A stretch of DNA of 64,000 nt from Deltaproteobacteria bacterium (GCA_020632995.1 JACKEN010000008.1:186001-250000), one strand, 5' to 3'. Shown: positions 8,858 through 18,487, counted from the first letter of the stretch. Translations and numbers: made by a program. The notes: generated from the letters alone by a model not told the origin.

Positions 8858-9504
8858 GACGCCACCTCCGCCGTGGCCAGGGCCGCCTTCCGCGCCTTTC
8901 GCTTGGACAGGTAGTTGAAGAACAGGAGCCAGCTACCGAGGGTGAAGAAACCGCCGCTCGGGAGGATCATGATGACCCAGGGCTGAAAGCTCGCCGGCAG
9001 CACGGCCACGCCGAACAGGCTGCCGCTCCCGAGCACCTCGCGCACCGCGCCGAGGAGGAACAGGGCGAAGGTGAAGCCGAGGCCCATCCCCGCGCCGTCG
9101 GCGAGCGACTTGACGAGGTCGTTCTTGGACGCGAAGGCCTCGGCCCGGCCCAGGATCACGCAGTTCACCACGATGAGCGAGATGAAGGCGCCGAGCGCCT
9201 TGTGGAGGTCCAGGCTCACCGCCTGGATCACGTACTCCACCGCGGTCACGAAGGACGCGATGATCAGGATGTACGACGCGATGCGGACCTGCTTCGGGAT
9301 GAACTTCCGCAAGAGCGAGATCACCGCGTTGGACATCACCAGCACCACCATCGTGGCGAGGCCCATGGCCAGGGCGTTGATGGCGGAGTTGGTCACCGCC
9401 AGGGTGGGGCACATCCCCAGCACCTGGACGAACACCGGGTTCTCCTTCCAGAGACCCTTGATGAACTCGTCGGTGGTGGTGGGGCCTTCGAGCGTGGCGC
9501 TCAC
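8854..9504 (-). CDS. rnfE: Rnf complex subunit RnfE
   Basis: 216 residues with six membrane helices. WKENPVFVQVLGMCPTLAVT (~21-40) and VVNCVILGRAEAFA (~115-128) are diagnostic of RnfE/NqrD and carry the cysteines that pair with those of RnfA around the intramembrane iron centre. The start overlaps the end of rnfG by 4 bases (ATGA), and the end overlaps rnfA by 4 bases. A basic C-terminal tail (KRKARK) fits the positive-inside rule for a cytoplasmic end. Confidence 0.95.
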   Translation of the reverse strand: MSATLEGPTTTDEFIKGLWKENPVFVQVLGMCPTLAVTNSAINALAMGLATMVVLVMSNAVISLLRKFIPKQVRIASYILIIASFVTAVEYVIQAVSLDLHKALGAFISLIVVNCVILGRAEAFASKNDLVKSLADGAGMGLGFTFALFLLGAVREVLGSGSLFGVAVLPASFQPWVIMILPSGGFFTLGSWLLFFNYLSKRKARKAALATAEVAS

Positions 9505-10175
9505 TTCGCACCTCCGGGGTTCATGAAGTCAGCCTTGTGCTTCTCCACCTTGGGGATCCAGGTGGTGGTGCTCTCTCGCAACATCGCCGCCACTGCCTTC
9601 GAAGAGATCGTGGCGCCGGTGATGCTGTCGAGCTGCCAGGGGTTCGACTTGGTGCCGTGCTTCACCGCCGCCACCGCGTGGACGGGGGCGCTGCCGTCGG
9701 CGCTCAAGCTCACGTCCAGCGCCTCGAAGTTGGCCTGGAAGCCCGGGTCGGAGGCGATCTTGTCGCCCAGGCCGGGGGTCTCCTTGCTCTCCAGCACCAC
9801 CATCCCCACGATCGCGTGCGCCTCGAAGGAGTAGCCGTAGAGGATGCGGATGGTGTCCGCGTAGCCCATCCCCGCCGCGGGGATGGCGAGGCCCACGAGG
9901 CTGCCGTCCTCGGCGTAGCCGCCGAACACCAGCGGGCCGGTGGCCGGGCCTTCGAGGAGCTTGAAGCCGTCGTCCGTGGCCGCGAAGGTTTTGCTCTGCT
10001 TCGCCGCCGGGAGCACCTGGAAGATCGCGCGCTCCAGGGCCGCGGCCTTGTTGGCCTCGATGATGGGCTTGGTGCCCTGGAACACCGAGACGATGAGGAG
10101 CCCGCACACCACGCCGATGCCGACGAGGGCGCGGTACATCTCGAGGGGGCTGTCGCCCTTGGCCACCGCGTCCAT
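9501..10175 (-). CDS. rnfG: Rnf complex subunit RnfG (covalent FMN protein)
   Basis: 224 residues from ATG at 10175, chosen because it overlaps the rnfD stop as TGATG; a longer in-frame extension is not protein-like. An N-terminal membrane helix (~17-35) anchors a periplasmic FMN_bind domain. The flavinylation motif SITGAT is at ~190-195, where the Thr receives FMN by a phosphoester bond. RnfG passes electrons on the outer face of the membrane. ETPGLG (~125) is also a family signature. No apbE flavin transferase is seen in the window. Confidence 0.93.
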   Translation of the reverse strand: MDAVAKGDSPLEMYRALVGIGVVCGLLIVSVFQGTKPIIEANKAAALERAIFQVLPAAKQSKTFAATDDGFKLLEGPATGPLVFGGYAEDGSLVGLAIPAAGMGYADTIRILYGYSFEAHAIVGMVVLESKETPGLGDKIASDPGFQANFEALDVSLSADGSAPVHAVAAVKHGTKSNPWQLDSITGATISSKAVAAMLRESTTTWIPKVEKHKADFMNPGGAK

Positions 10176-11197
10176 CAGGCCTTCCTCCCCGAGGTGCCGT
10201 ACACGGTGGGGCGCACCAGCCGGTCGATGTGGGGCGCCACCGCATTTGCAAGCAGGATTGCGTACATGACGCCCTCCGGCATCCCGCCCCACAGGCGGAT
10301 GGTGACGGTGAGGACGCCGATGAGGGCGCCGTAGATCACCACGCCGAGGGTGGTCATGGGCGAGGCCACCATGTCGGTGGCCATGAACACCGCGCCCAGC
10401 ATCAGGCCGCCGGAGAGCAGCATGAACGGCGCGGTGGGGTACGCCTCGGGCGAGGCCAGGTGCAGGGCGAAGGTCAGCACCGCCACCGTCACGAAGATGG
10501 ACAGCGGGATGCGCCAGTTCATCATCTTGCGGGCCGCCAGGTACGCGCCGCCCAACAGGATCAGCACCGCGCTGGTCTCACCGGTGGAGCCGGTGGTGAA
10601 GCCCATGACGAGGTCGGACGCCGCGGCCAGGTTGTGCTCGAACTTCCACGCCGCAAGGGGCGTTGCAGACGTCAGGGCGTCGGTGTACTCCGGCGCCGCG
10701 AAGGGGAAGGTGAACAGCGAGGACGGCACCGAGCTGAAGCGCCCCGAGCCGAAGGCGGCGTGCCAGGTGGTCATCCCCACCGGGAAGGCCGCCTGCATCA
10801 CCGCCCGGCCCACCAGGGCGGGGTTGAAGGGGTTGTAGCCGAGCCCACCGAAGAGGTGCTTGCCGAGGCCCACCGCGATGAACCCGCCCAGCATGGTCAT
10901 CCACACCGGGAGCCCGGGGGGGAGGGTGAGGCCGTACAACAGGCCGGTCACCGCCACCGACCAGTCCGACAGCGTGCTCGGCTGCTCGCTCCACTTGCAC
11001 AGGAGCCACTCCGCGAGGAGGCAGGACGCGAGGGCGGCGCTCAAGGTCACCGCCGCGGTGAGCCCGAACGCGTACACCCCGAACAGCGCGGTGGGGACGA
11101 GCGCCCACACCACGTGGCGCATGATCAGGTCGACCGACGCACCCGAAGTGACGTGGGGCGAGGTCCTGAGTTGCAGGGTCTTGGCCACCGACACCAT
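10175..11197 (-). CDS. rnfD: Rnf complex subunit RnfD (covalent FMN membrane protein)
   Basis: 340 residues from ATG at 11197, which overlaps the rnfC stop as TGATG. It has eight to ten membrane helices. SATPLAAWK near residue 175 is the flavinylation site (Thr of the SGAT/SATP motif), and GGLGYNPFNPALVGR near residue 115 is a strong RnfD/NqrB signature. As the NqrB counterpart it is thought to form the ion-translocating path. The FMN-site codons coincide with a copy of the dispersed GCAR-N6-YTGC motif at 10653. Confidence 0.94.
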   Translation of the reverse strand: MVSVAKTLQLRTSPHVTSGASVDLIMRHVVWALVPTALFGVYAFGLTAAVTLSAALASCLLAEWLLCKWSEQPSTLSDWSVAVTGLLYGLTLPPGLPVWMTMLGGFIAVGLGKHLFGGLGYNPFNPALVGRAVMQAAFPVGMTTWHAAFGSGRFSSVPSSLFTFPFAAPEYTDALTSATPLAAWKFEHNLAAASDLVMGFTTGSTGETSAVLILLGGAYLAARKMMNWRIPLSIFVTVAVLTFALHLASPEAYPTAPFMLLSGGLMLGAVFMATDMVASPMTTLGVVIYGALIGVLTVTIRLWGGMPEGVMYAILLANAVAPHIDRLVRPTVYGTSGRKA

Positions 11198-12537
11198 CAG
11201 CTGGCCTTCGCCTTTCGAACCGCTGCCTTGGCCACGCGGAAGTGTTGCACCAGCGGGATGTGGGACGGGCAGACGAACGAGCACGAGCCGCACTCGAAGC
11301 AGTCCATGAGGTGGTGCTCCTCGGCCATGGTCGCGAACTCACCGTTCTTGGCGAGCAGCCCGAGCTGCGAGGGGTTCAAGAAGATCGGGCACGCGTCCAC
11401 GCAGTACGCGCAGCGGATGCACGGGTACTCCTTGGGCGGGGTGTCGCCGCCCTCGCGCAGGGTGAAGGCGGTGACCCCGGAGGTGCCCTTCACCACCGGG
11501 ATGTCGAGGCTGGAGACGGCGGGGCCCATCATCGGGCCCCCCATGAAGACCCGGGCGATGTCGTCCTCCACCCCGACCTCGTCGAGGATGAAGCGCAGCG
11601 GGGTGCCGATGAGGATCCGGTAGTTGCCCTTCTTCTTCACCGCGGGCCCGGTGACGGTGATGACCCGCTCCTGGATGCCCTGGCCCACCGGCAACAGGCG
11701 CCCGATCTCGGCCGTGGTCGCGACGTTCACCACCACCGCGCCCACCTCGATCGGCAGGCCCCCGGAGGGGACCTCGTGCCCGGTGAGGGCGGTGATCAGC
11801 ATCTTCTCGGCCCCCTGCGGGTACTTCACCGGGAGCACCGCCACCTCGACCTCGGCCTGGAGGTCGGCCGGCAACTTGTCTTGCAGGTGCTGGGCGGCGT
11901 CCGGCTTGTTGGCCTCGATGCCGATGAAGCACTTCGCGGCCTGGGTCAGCTTCATGAGGTAGCGGATCCCCATGAAGATGTCGTCGGACTGCTCCAGCAT
12001 CACCCGGTGATCCGTGGTGAGGAACGGCTCGCACTCCACCCCGTTGATGATCAGGGTCTCGCAGCGCTTCCCCTCCGGGATCTTCAGCTTCACGTGGGTG
12101 GGGAAGGCGGCCCCGCCCAGGCCCACGATGCCCGCGGCCTGGATGCCGGCGATGATCTCGTCGGCGGTGGCGCTCTCGAGGTCGACCCCCGCCCCGTCCG
12201 GGACCTCCTGGCTGGAGCCCGGGAAGGGCTCCAGGTAGATGCCCGGCACCATCTTGCCCGACGCGCTGGGCATGAGCCCGATGCGCCGCACGATGCCCGA
12301 GGCGGGGGCGTGCATGGCCACCGACATGAACCCATCGGGCTCGGCCAGGAGCTGCCCCCGGATCACCTCCTCGCCCTCCCGCACCACCGGCACCGCCGGC
12401 TTCCCGATGTGCTGCGACAGCGGGATGGTGAGGGAAGGCGGGAAGGGGAAGCGCCGGATGGCGAGCCCTGCCGTGGCCTCCTTCGCCTCCGGCGGGTGAA
12501 CGCCGTGGGCGAAGGTCTTCTTGCTGAAGAGTCTCAT
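11197..12537 (-). CDS. rnfC: Rnf complex subunit RnfC (NADH/FMN and 2x[4Fe-4S])
   Basis: 446 residues. An N-terminal HPP...GKPAVPVVREGEEV segment forms the RnfC barrel-sandwich domain. GLGGAAFPTHVKL (~140-152) and INGVECEPFL (~165-174) belong to the NADH/FMN-binding fold shared with Nqo1. Two ferredoxin motifs, CIRCAYCVDACP (~366) and CFECGSCSFVCP (~405), bind [4Fe-4S] clusters. It is the peripheral cytoplasmic subunit reacting with NAD(H). It starts 22 bp after the nifJ stop and overlaps rnfD. Confidence 0.95.
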   Translation of the reverse strand: MRLFSKKTFAHGVHPPEAKEATAGLAIRRFPFPPSLTIPLSQHIGKPAVPVVREGEEVIRGQLLAEPDGFMSVAMHAPASGIVRRIGLMPSASGKMVPGIYLEPFPGSSQEVPDGAGVDLESATADEIIAGIQAAGIVGLGGAAFPTHVKLKIPEGKRCETLIINGVECEPFLTTDHRVMLEQSDDIFMGIRYLMKLTQAAKCFIGIEANKPDAAQHLQDKLPADLQAEVEVAVLPVKYPQGAEKMLITALTGHEVPSGGLPIEVGAVVVNVATTAEIGRLLPVGQGIQERVITVTGPAVKKKGNYRILIGTPLRFILDEVGVEDDIARVFMGGPMMGPAVSSLDIPVVKGTSGVTAFTLREGGDTPPKEYPCIRCAYCVDACPIFLNPSQLGLLAKNGEFATMAEEHHLMDCFECGSCSFVCPSHIPLVQHFRVAKAAVRKAKAS

Positions 12538-12559
12538 CGGTGACCTGTGACGCCTCGAC

Positions 12560-15500
12560 TCAGTTGTACTTCTCGGCCCGCGCGATGAGCTTCGCGACGT
12601 CCTTCGCGCCCCGGTCCTTGGGGAGCCCGGGGTGGATGACCTGCGCGGTGCACTTCTCGGCCGCCTTCACCAGCTCGAGATAGGAGCCCGCGCTCGGGTC
12701 CTTGATGAAGGCCTTCTTGTTCGCGTTGTACGCGAACATCTTGTTGTTGATGTTGATGCACTCGTCGCACGCCGTGCACTGGTCGGAGTCGATCCACGGC
12801 GCCATGTAGTCGCCGGCCGCCGCCGCCCCGTTGCCGCCCGCCGCCGCGCCGTTGGTCGGCGAGGGCAGGGCCACCAGGTTCGCGGTGGTGTCCACGGTGA
12901 GCGAGCCGCCGGAGGCGAGCTGCAACAGGCCCTGCGCGATCTTCCCGATCACGTCCTGCCGGATCTTGGCCTCGACCTGCTCCGTCGTCATCGCCTCCGG
13001 GCGGACCCCGGCGATGGCCTTCAGCATGATCCAGAAGTCCAACCGCTCCTGGGCCGACGCCACCATGACGCTGCTCACCAGCAGACGCCCGAGGCGCTGC
13101 TGACGGTCCACCGACCACACGAAGGGGTACTTGCCCTCGCGGTCCTCCTCGGACAGCTGCATGAACTCGTGCAGCGGCACCATGTCGCTCGTCCAGGTGT
13201 CCTGCGGCGCCTTCCGGAAGTGCTTCCGGAAGCGGGTCTCGGTCACCGCGAAGTCCACGAAGGTCATCGGCACCTCCATGGTCTTGTCCCGCGTCCCCTC
13301 CTTGTAGCGGAGGGTGTACATGGGCCAGTCGTCGGTGAGGGACGGGTTGCCCTCGAGGTCGAAGCACTCCTCCGGCGTCTTGCCCTTGTCGGGGTCGTAC
13401 CGGAACAGCGGGTAGGCGCGAGACTCCACCGCCATCTTGGCCTGGTGGTGGCTCATGTCGTCGCCGATGCCGTGCTCGGGCTGGCAGGACGAGTACAGGT
13501 TGAAGAGCGCAGGCCGCCTTGCCTTCAGACCGCGGATGAAGCCCTCGATCATGTGGCCCGGGTGGGCGATGGTGCTCTGCATGACGTAGGTCGTGCGGTG
13601 CGCCATGCCGATGAGGCCGATCTCCTTTCGGATCTCCTGCTTGCCCTGGATGGCCTTGCCGTACTGGGCCATGTCGCTGACCTGGCCGATGAACCCGGAG
13701 GTGCAGGCCTGGCCGCCGGTGTTGGAGTACACCTGGGTGTCGACCACCACCACCTTGATGGGCTTGCCGCTCATCATCGCGCGCGACAGGTTCTGGAAGC
13801 CGATGTCATACATGGCTCCGTCGCCGCCCACCGACACCACCGGCGGGCAGAGCTCGAACTCCTCGTCGGTGAACTGGTGCCAGTTGAAGTACGTGAAGAA
13901 GCCGTCATGCTTCTTCGGGTCGTACTTGCCCGCCAGCTCCAGCTCGGCCAGGCGGATGGCCCGGAAGCCGTCCGCCATCTTGGCCATGTGCCCCTCGAAG
14001 ATGCCCATGGCCATCGACGGGGAGTCCTGGAACAGGTGGTTCGTCCACGGGAACGGGTACGGGTTGAAGGGGTACGTCGACCCCCACACCGAGGTGCACC
14101 CGGTGGCGTTGATGATGCCCATGTTGACCCGGCCGCGCCCGCCCGCGCCCTTCACGTAGCGGAAGTGCAGGTCCTTGAGCTTGGCCAGGAGCTGGGTCAC
14201 GCGCTGCAGCCACTCCTGATCGATCGGCTGCCCGCCGCGCAGGCCCTCCATCTTGTCGGCCAGGGTGGCCAGGGTGACGTCCTGGTTGGCCATGTCGCTC
14301 ACGGCCTTGGCCATGGCGACCGGGTCCGAGATGTTGAGGCCCGACATCAGCTTCAGCTGGATGTAGCCCTCGAGCCGCTTGATCAGGTCCTCCAGGTTCG
14401 CCACGTGCTTCTCGACCCGGGGGCGCATCAGCGCCTCGACCGTGGCCACGAAGAGGTGGATGGAGGTCTTCTCGGCGCAGCCCAGGCACGCGCCGTCGCC
14501 GCTCGCGAAGGCGGTGTAGATGGTCTTGTCGAGGAGGATGGTCTCGAGCGCCCCGATGCCCTCCTCGAGGTTGTCCACCCGCACGTACTTCTTGGGCGTG
14601 GTGGGCAGGTCCTGCCACAGGTCCCAGTGATCCTGCAGGCGCGCCACCGTCTCGTCCGTCTGCGCGATGGGGCGCAGCGCGTCGTCGTTACAGACCTCGA
14701 CGCACTCCATGCACCCCTTGCAGGTGTACGGGTTGACGGTGATGCTGAGCAGGCCACCCTCGCCCTTGGCCTTCTTCTCGATGTTCGTGAAGTAGGGCCG
14801 GGTGATGGCGAGCTTGAAGCCGTTCATCGCCTCCTTGAAGCGCCCGAACTCCGCCTTGAGGGCGGCCTTGTCCTCGCCCTGGAGCTCGGTGGTGCTCAAG
14901 GTCTTGGTGATGGCCTCGTCCAGGATCTCCGCCACCGGATCCGTCTCCGGCGCCTCCTGCAAGAGGGCCTTCCAGTGCTTCTCCAGCTGGCGGACCGCCT
15001 TGGGCAGGTGCTTCACCGCGCCGCCCTTCTTGACCCGCTCCAGCACCGTGTCGAGCACCTGGCCGGGCTCGTTGACCAGGCCGGGGATCGCGGTGTCGGG
15101 GCACACCGTGTAGCAGTTGCCGCACGCGGTGCAGTTCTCGGCGATCCACTCGGGGTGGTGGAACCGGATGCCGGTCATGTCACGGAACAGCGAGGTCACC
15201 GCGGGCATGGTGCCCAGCCCGATGAAGGGGTCGGTGAGGTTGTCGTTGCCCATGCCCCGGGCATAGAAGTTCCCGGTCTGCTCCCAGAAGCGGTGGATGT
15301 CGGTGGCGGGGGCGGAGCTCTGCGGCTCCTTCCGCAAGAGAACCGGCACATCCGAGTGCGCCTTCTGGCCGGGCTTCAGCACCGCCTTGGTGGGCTCGCC
15401 CACCGGGATGGCGCGCAGCTCGTCGAAGCCGCGGCGCACCACCCGCATGTTGTCCTCCACCACCCGGGCGCCCTTGCCGCCGAACTTGTGCTGGAGCTGC

Positions 15501-17491
15501 TCGCGGATCGCCTTCAGCAGATCCTCTTCTGCCAACCCCGCCTGCTGCATCACGTGGGAGACCTTGAAGAAGGCGCCCTGGAACGCGATGCCCTGCATGC
15601 GGAGCTGCAGCTCGGGATCCGTGGCCTCCTCGCGCGCCACCTTGAACGCGTCGATGTAGTAGGCCTTGATCTTCTTGTTGATGATGATCCGCTGGTACTG
15701 CTCCGGGATGCTCGCCCACATCGCCTCCGGCGTGGGGGCGTCACCCTGGATGATGAACACCCCGCCCTCCTTGAGGCCGGCGAGGGCGTTGGTGTGGTGG
15801 AACACGTTGGGGTCCGGGGAGAGGACCACGTCCACGTAGAAGTACTCGCAGTTGACCCGGATGGGCTCCGGCGCCGCGGACAGATAGTACGTGGTGGGCT
15901 GACCCTTCTTCTCCGAGCCGTACTTGGGGTTGGCCTTGATGTGGTACCCCAGCAGGTCGAACAGGGTCATCGCCAGGTTCTTGCCGGTGGTGATGGCGCC
16001 CCAGCCGCCGATGGAGTGGAAGCGCACCGTGATGGCGCCGTTCGGCATCAGGTTCGGGTTCTCGGACCCGTGCACCGCCAGCGCCTTCACCTGCGGGTAG
16101 CTGTCCTCGATCGTCTGCTGGTAGAGCTCCTGCTTCGGCGTGAAGGGCTTGTCGCGCAGGAAGTCGATCGACAGGTAGAACATCTTCTTCTGCGGCCCGT
16201 TGGGCAGCATGTTCTCGATCGCGCCGATGATGCCCTCGGGCTGCAGGTCGCGGGACCCGAGGCCGAACGCGCCCGAGTACAGCGGAGGCGCGTCGTCCGC
16301 GCTCTTGTAGGTGTCGAGGTGCGGGTAGGGCTGCGCCTTCTTGTCGCGCCCGTTCTCGAGGCACTTCGAGATGCTCGCGCGGATCTCGCGCATCAGCGGC
16401 AGGTCCACCGCCAGGGGCTGGTCGAGGCGCTCCAGCACCACGACGCCCTTTCGGCCCTTCAGGATGCGGCCCACCAGGTCGGCGGGGAAGGGCCGGAACA
16501 TGGCCATGTCCACCACGCCGATCTTCAGCTTGCGGGTGGTGCGCAGGTAGTCCGCCACCACCTCGGCCGACGGGATGACGCTGCCCTGACCGACGATCAG
16601 GTACTCGGCGTCCTCCACCCGGTAGGTCATCACGCGGTCGTAGCGCCGACCGGTGAGGGCGAAGAACTCATCGAAGGCGCGCTGCGACAGCTCCTCGATG
16701 TGGTCGAAGAAGAACGGGCGCTGCGCCGCCACGCTCTGCATGTAGCTGTCCTGGTTCTGCACCAGGCCCGCCATCACCGGGTTGTCGACGTCCCACAGCT
16801 CCGGGATGCGCCGCCGCGTCGGCCCGTAGATGATCTTCTGGGCCGCGGTGGGGGTGGGGATGATGTCCTCGGGGCGGCCGAGGTACTCGGCGATCAGCTC
16901 ACGCTCCGGCACCTTCATCGACTCGATGAGGTGGGTGGTGAGGAAGCCGTCCTGCGCCACCACGCCGGGGGTCAGGCCCAGCTCGGCGATCCGGTGGGCG
17001 ATGATGTTGAAGTCCGCGGCGTGCTGCGCGTTCTTCGCGAACATCTGGAAGAAGCCGGTGTCGTCGATGCAGTGGTAGTCGTCGTGACCCGCGTGCACGT
17101 TCAGCGTGGCCTTGGTCATGGCGCGCGCGCCCACGTTCAGGACGTAGGTCAGGCGCTTGCCGACCGCGGCGTAGAGCGACTCGTGCATGTACGCGATGCC
17201 CTGCCCGGACGAGAAGTTCGACGCGCGCAGGCCGGTCATCGACAGGCCCGCGGTCACCGCGGCGGCGGCGTGCTCACCCTCCGGCTCGATGAAGATGAGC
17301 GGGCGCCCGGAGACGTTCACGTGCCCCTTCGCGGCGGCCTCCGCCCAGTACTCGCCCATCTGCGTGGAGGGCGTGATCGGGTAGGCACCGGCGGCGTCCG
17401 TGGACTCCTGCTCGCACATGATGACGGCGCTGTTGCCGTCCAGGGCTGCGCGGATACCAGGGTACTTGTATTGCTGTTGTTCCTTGCTCAT
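12560..17491 (-). CDS. nifJ: Pyruvate:ferredoxin oxidoreductase with fused C-terminal ferredoxin
   Basis: 1643 residues, well beyond the ~1170-1200 of standard NifJ. The order is canonical at first: pyrimidine-binding domain (AYPITPSTQMGEYW ~37-50), transketolase-C-like domain, gamma domain (FHSIGGWGA ~500), two [4Fe-4S] motifs (CTACGNCYTVCP ~787 and CKGCMECVEVCN ~925), then the TPP domain (GDGACLGCAEKT ~997, GGDGAMYDIGFQN ~1219). Two helical insertions, after the first cluster pair and after the TPP entry, add length. The last ~80 residues, joined by a Gly/Ala/Asn linker, carry CTACDEC...C, a single-cluster ferredoxin. It oxidises pyruvate and CoA to acetyl-CoA and CO2. The built-in ferredoxin may deliver electrons to RnfB/RnfC, encoded on either side. 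Confidence 0.93.
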   Translation of the reverse strand: MSKEQQQYKYPGIRAALDGNSAVIMCEQESTDAAGAYPITPSTQMGEYWAEAAAKGHVNVSGRPLIFIEPEGEHAAAAVTAGLSMTGLRASNFSSGQGIAYMHESLYAAVGKRLTYVLNVGARAMTKATLNVHAGHDDYHCIDDTGFFQMFAKNAQHAADFNIIAHRIAELGLTPGVVAQDGFLTTHLIESMKVPERELIAEYLGRPEDIIPTPTAAQKIIYGPTRRRIPELWDVDNPVMAGLVQNQDSYMQSVAAQRPFFFDHIEELSQRAFDEFFALTGRRYDRVMTYRVEDAEYLIVGQGSVIPSAEVVADYLRTTRKLKIGVVDMAMFRPFPADLVGRILKGRKGVVVLERLDQPLAVDLPLMREIRASISKCLENGRDKKAQPYPHLDTYKSADDAPPLYSGAFGLGSRDLQPEGIIGAIENMLPNGPQKKMFYLSIDFLRDKPFTPKQELYQQTIEDSYPQVKALAVHGSENPNLMPNGAITVRFHSIGGWGAITTGKNLAMTLFDLLGYHIKANPKYGSEKKGQPTTYYLSAAPEPIRVNCEYFYVDVVLSPDPNVFHHTNALAGLKEGGVFIIQGDAPTPEAMWASIPEQYQRIIINKKIKAYYIDAFKVAREEATDPELQLRMQGIAFQGAFFKVSHVMQQAGLAEEDLLKAIREQLQHKFGGKGARVVEDNMRVVRRGFDELRAIPVGEPTKAVLKPGQKAHSDVPVLLRKEPQSSAPATDIHRFWEQTGNFYARGMGNDNLTDPFIGLGTMPAVTSLFRDMTGIRFHHPEWIAENCTACGNCYTVCPDTAIPGLVNEPGQVLDTVLERVKKGGAVKHLPKAVRQLEKHWKALLQEAPETDPVAEILDEAITKTLSTTELQGEDKAALKAEFGRFKEAMNGFKLAITRPYFTNIEKKAKGEGGLLSITVNPYTCKGCMECVEVCNDDALRPIAQTDETVARLQDHWDLWQDLPTTPKKYVRVDNLEEGIGALETILLDKTIYTAFASGDGACLGCAEKTSIHLFVATVEALMRPRVEKHVANLEDLIKRLEGYIQLKLMSGLNISDPVAMAKAVSDMANQDVTLATLADKMEGLRGGQPIDQEWLQRVTQLLAKLKDLHFRYVKGAGGRGRVNMGIINATGCTSVWGSTYPFNPYPFPWTNHLFQDSPSMAMGIFEGHMAKMADGFRAIRLAELELAGKYDPKKHDGFFTYFNWHQFTDEEFELCPPVVSVGGDGAMYDIGFQNLSRAMMSGKPIKVVVVDTQVYSNTGGQACTSGFIGQVSDMAQYGKAIQGKQEIRKEIGLIGMAHRTTYVMQSTIAHPGHMIEGFIRGLKARRPALFNLYSSCQPEHGIGDDMSHHQAKMAVESRAYPLFRYDPDKGKTPEECFDLEGNPSLTDDWPMYTLRYKEGTRDKTMEVPMTFVDFAVTETRFRKHFRKAPQDTWTSDMVPLHEFMQLSEEDREGKYPFVWSVDRQQRLGRLLVSSVMVASAQERLDFWIMLKAIAGVRPEAMTTEQVEAKIRQDVIGKIAQGLLQLASGGSLTVDTTANLVALPSPTNGAAAGGNGAAAAGDYMAPWIDSDQCTACDECININNKMFAYNANKKAFIKDPSAGSYLELVKAAEKCTAQVIHPGLPKDRGAKDVAKLIARAEKYN

Positions 17492-17523
17492 TGCGCCCGT
17501 CTCTTCTCGAACTTTGTGGGTTT

Positions 17524-18390
17524 TCAGGTCGGCGCGTCGGGGCGGGTCCCCTTGCGGATGATCTTCTTGGCCGCATCCCCGCGCACCGCGCCTTTGTCAT
17601 GGTCCAGCCAGACGATCGCGCCCGTGGGGCACCGCTGGATGGGGAGCATGGTGTCGTGCTTCTGGGTGTAGTCGACGATCGGCAGGTTCGCGCGCATGGT
17701 GATGAGCCCGGGCCCATCCATGGCGCAGCGGCCGCACGCGGTGCAGGCCACCTCGCAGTCCTCCAGGAGCTCGTCCCCTGCCTCCTGCGAGCGGCAGGCC
17801 ACCCACAGCCGGTGGCTGACGGGGTGGATGGAGAACAGGTCCTTCGGGCACGCGGTGACGCAGTCGCCGCACGCGGTGCACAGGTCTTCGTTCACCACCG
17901 GGAGCCCATGGGCGTCCATGGTGATGGCGTCGAAGGTGCAAGCGACCTCGCAGTCCGCGAGGCCGAGGCAGCCCCAGAAGCAGCCCTTACCGCCGCCGCT
18001 CACCATGGCGGCCGCGGCGCAGGACTTGAGGCCCGCGTACTGGGCGTGGTTGCGCGCGACGTTGGTGCCGCCCTGGCAGGCCAGGCGCGCGACGCGCTTC
18101 TCCTCCGCCTTCACCTCCATACCGAGGTAGGTGCCGATGGAGGCGCGGCCGGCGTCGGAGCTCACCGTGCACTTGCCGGGGTTGGTCTGGCCCAACACGA
18201 GGGCCTCGGCGAAGGGGCGACAGCCCGGGAAGCCGCACGCGCCGCAGTTGGCGTGGGGGAGCATGTCCTCCACGTCATCGATGCGTGGGTCCTCTTCGAC
18301 GTGGAGCTTCTTGTTGGCGAACACCAACAGCGAAGCGAGCAGCACGGTGAGCGCGCCAATGGCGCCCACCGCGGTCACGACCACCATCAC
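17524..18390 (-). CDS. rnfB: Rnf complex subunit RnfB (multi-cluster ferredoxin subunit)
   Basis: 288 residues; GTG at 18390 or ATG at 18387. A membrane helix (~5-25) is followed by the Fe-S domain ANCGACGFPGCRPFA (~47-61), then ferredoxin-like motifs CLGLADCEVAC (~140), CTACGDCVTACP (~170), and CTACGRC with a later CPTGAIVW (~215-260). RnfB accepts electrons from reduced ferredoxin on the cytoplasmic side. As first gene of the unit, with nifJ starting 32 bp after its stop, it is separated from the other rnf genes by nifJ. That order differs from the usual contiguous rnfABCDGE and rnfCDGEAB arrangements. Confidence 0.93.
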   Translation of the reverse strand: MMVVVTAVGAIGALTVLLASLLVFANKKLHVEEDPRIDDVEDMLPHANCGACGFPGCRPFAEALVLGQTNPGKCTVSSDAGRASIGTYLGMEVKAEEKRVARLACQGGTNVARNHAQYAGLKSCAAAAMVSGGGKGCFWGCLGLADCEVACTFDAITMDAHGLPVVNEDLCTACGDCVTACPKDLFSIHPVSHRLWVACRSQEAGDELLEDCEVACTACGRCAMDGPGLITMRANLPIVDYTQKHDTMLPIQRCPTGAIVWLDHDKGAVRGDAAKKIIRKGTRPDAPT

Positions 18391-18487
18391 GCCGTGGTCC
18401 TCCCCACGCCCCCGTCACCTGTGTCGGTCCGCACTGCCGCGATCGGCTGAGCAACCCGTGTGCCACGCTGGGGCCTGGCCTCAATCT

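Noticed and set aside
12632..17671. A very long open frame antisense to nifJ, and similar ones opposite the large lipoprotein (21803-25150) and amidohydrolase (34428-38330) genes
   Set aside because: Their products are Arg/His/Val/Gly or Pro-rich without domains, as expected from the shadow of GC-ending codons. The opposite strand carries clear protein families.
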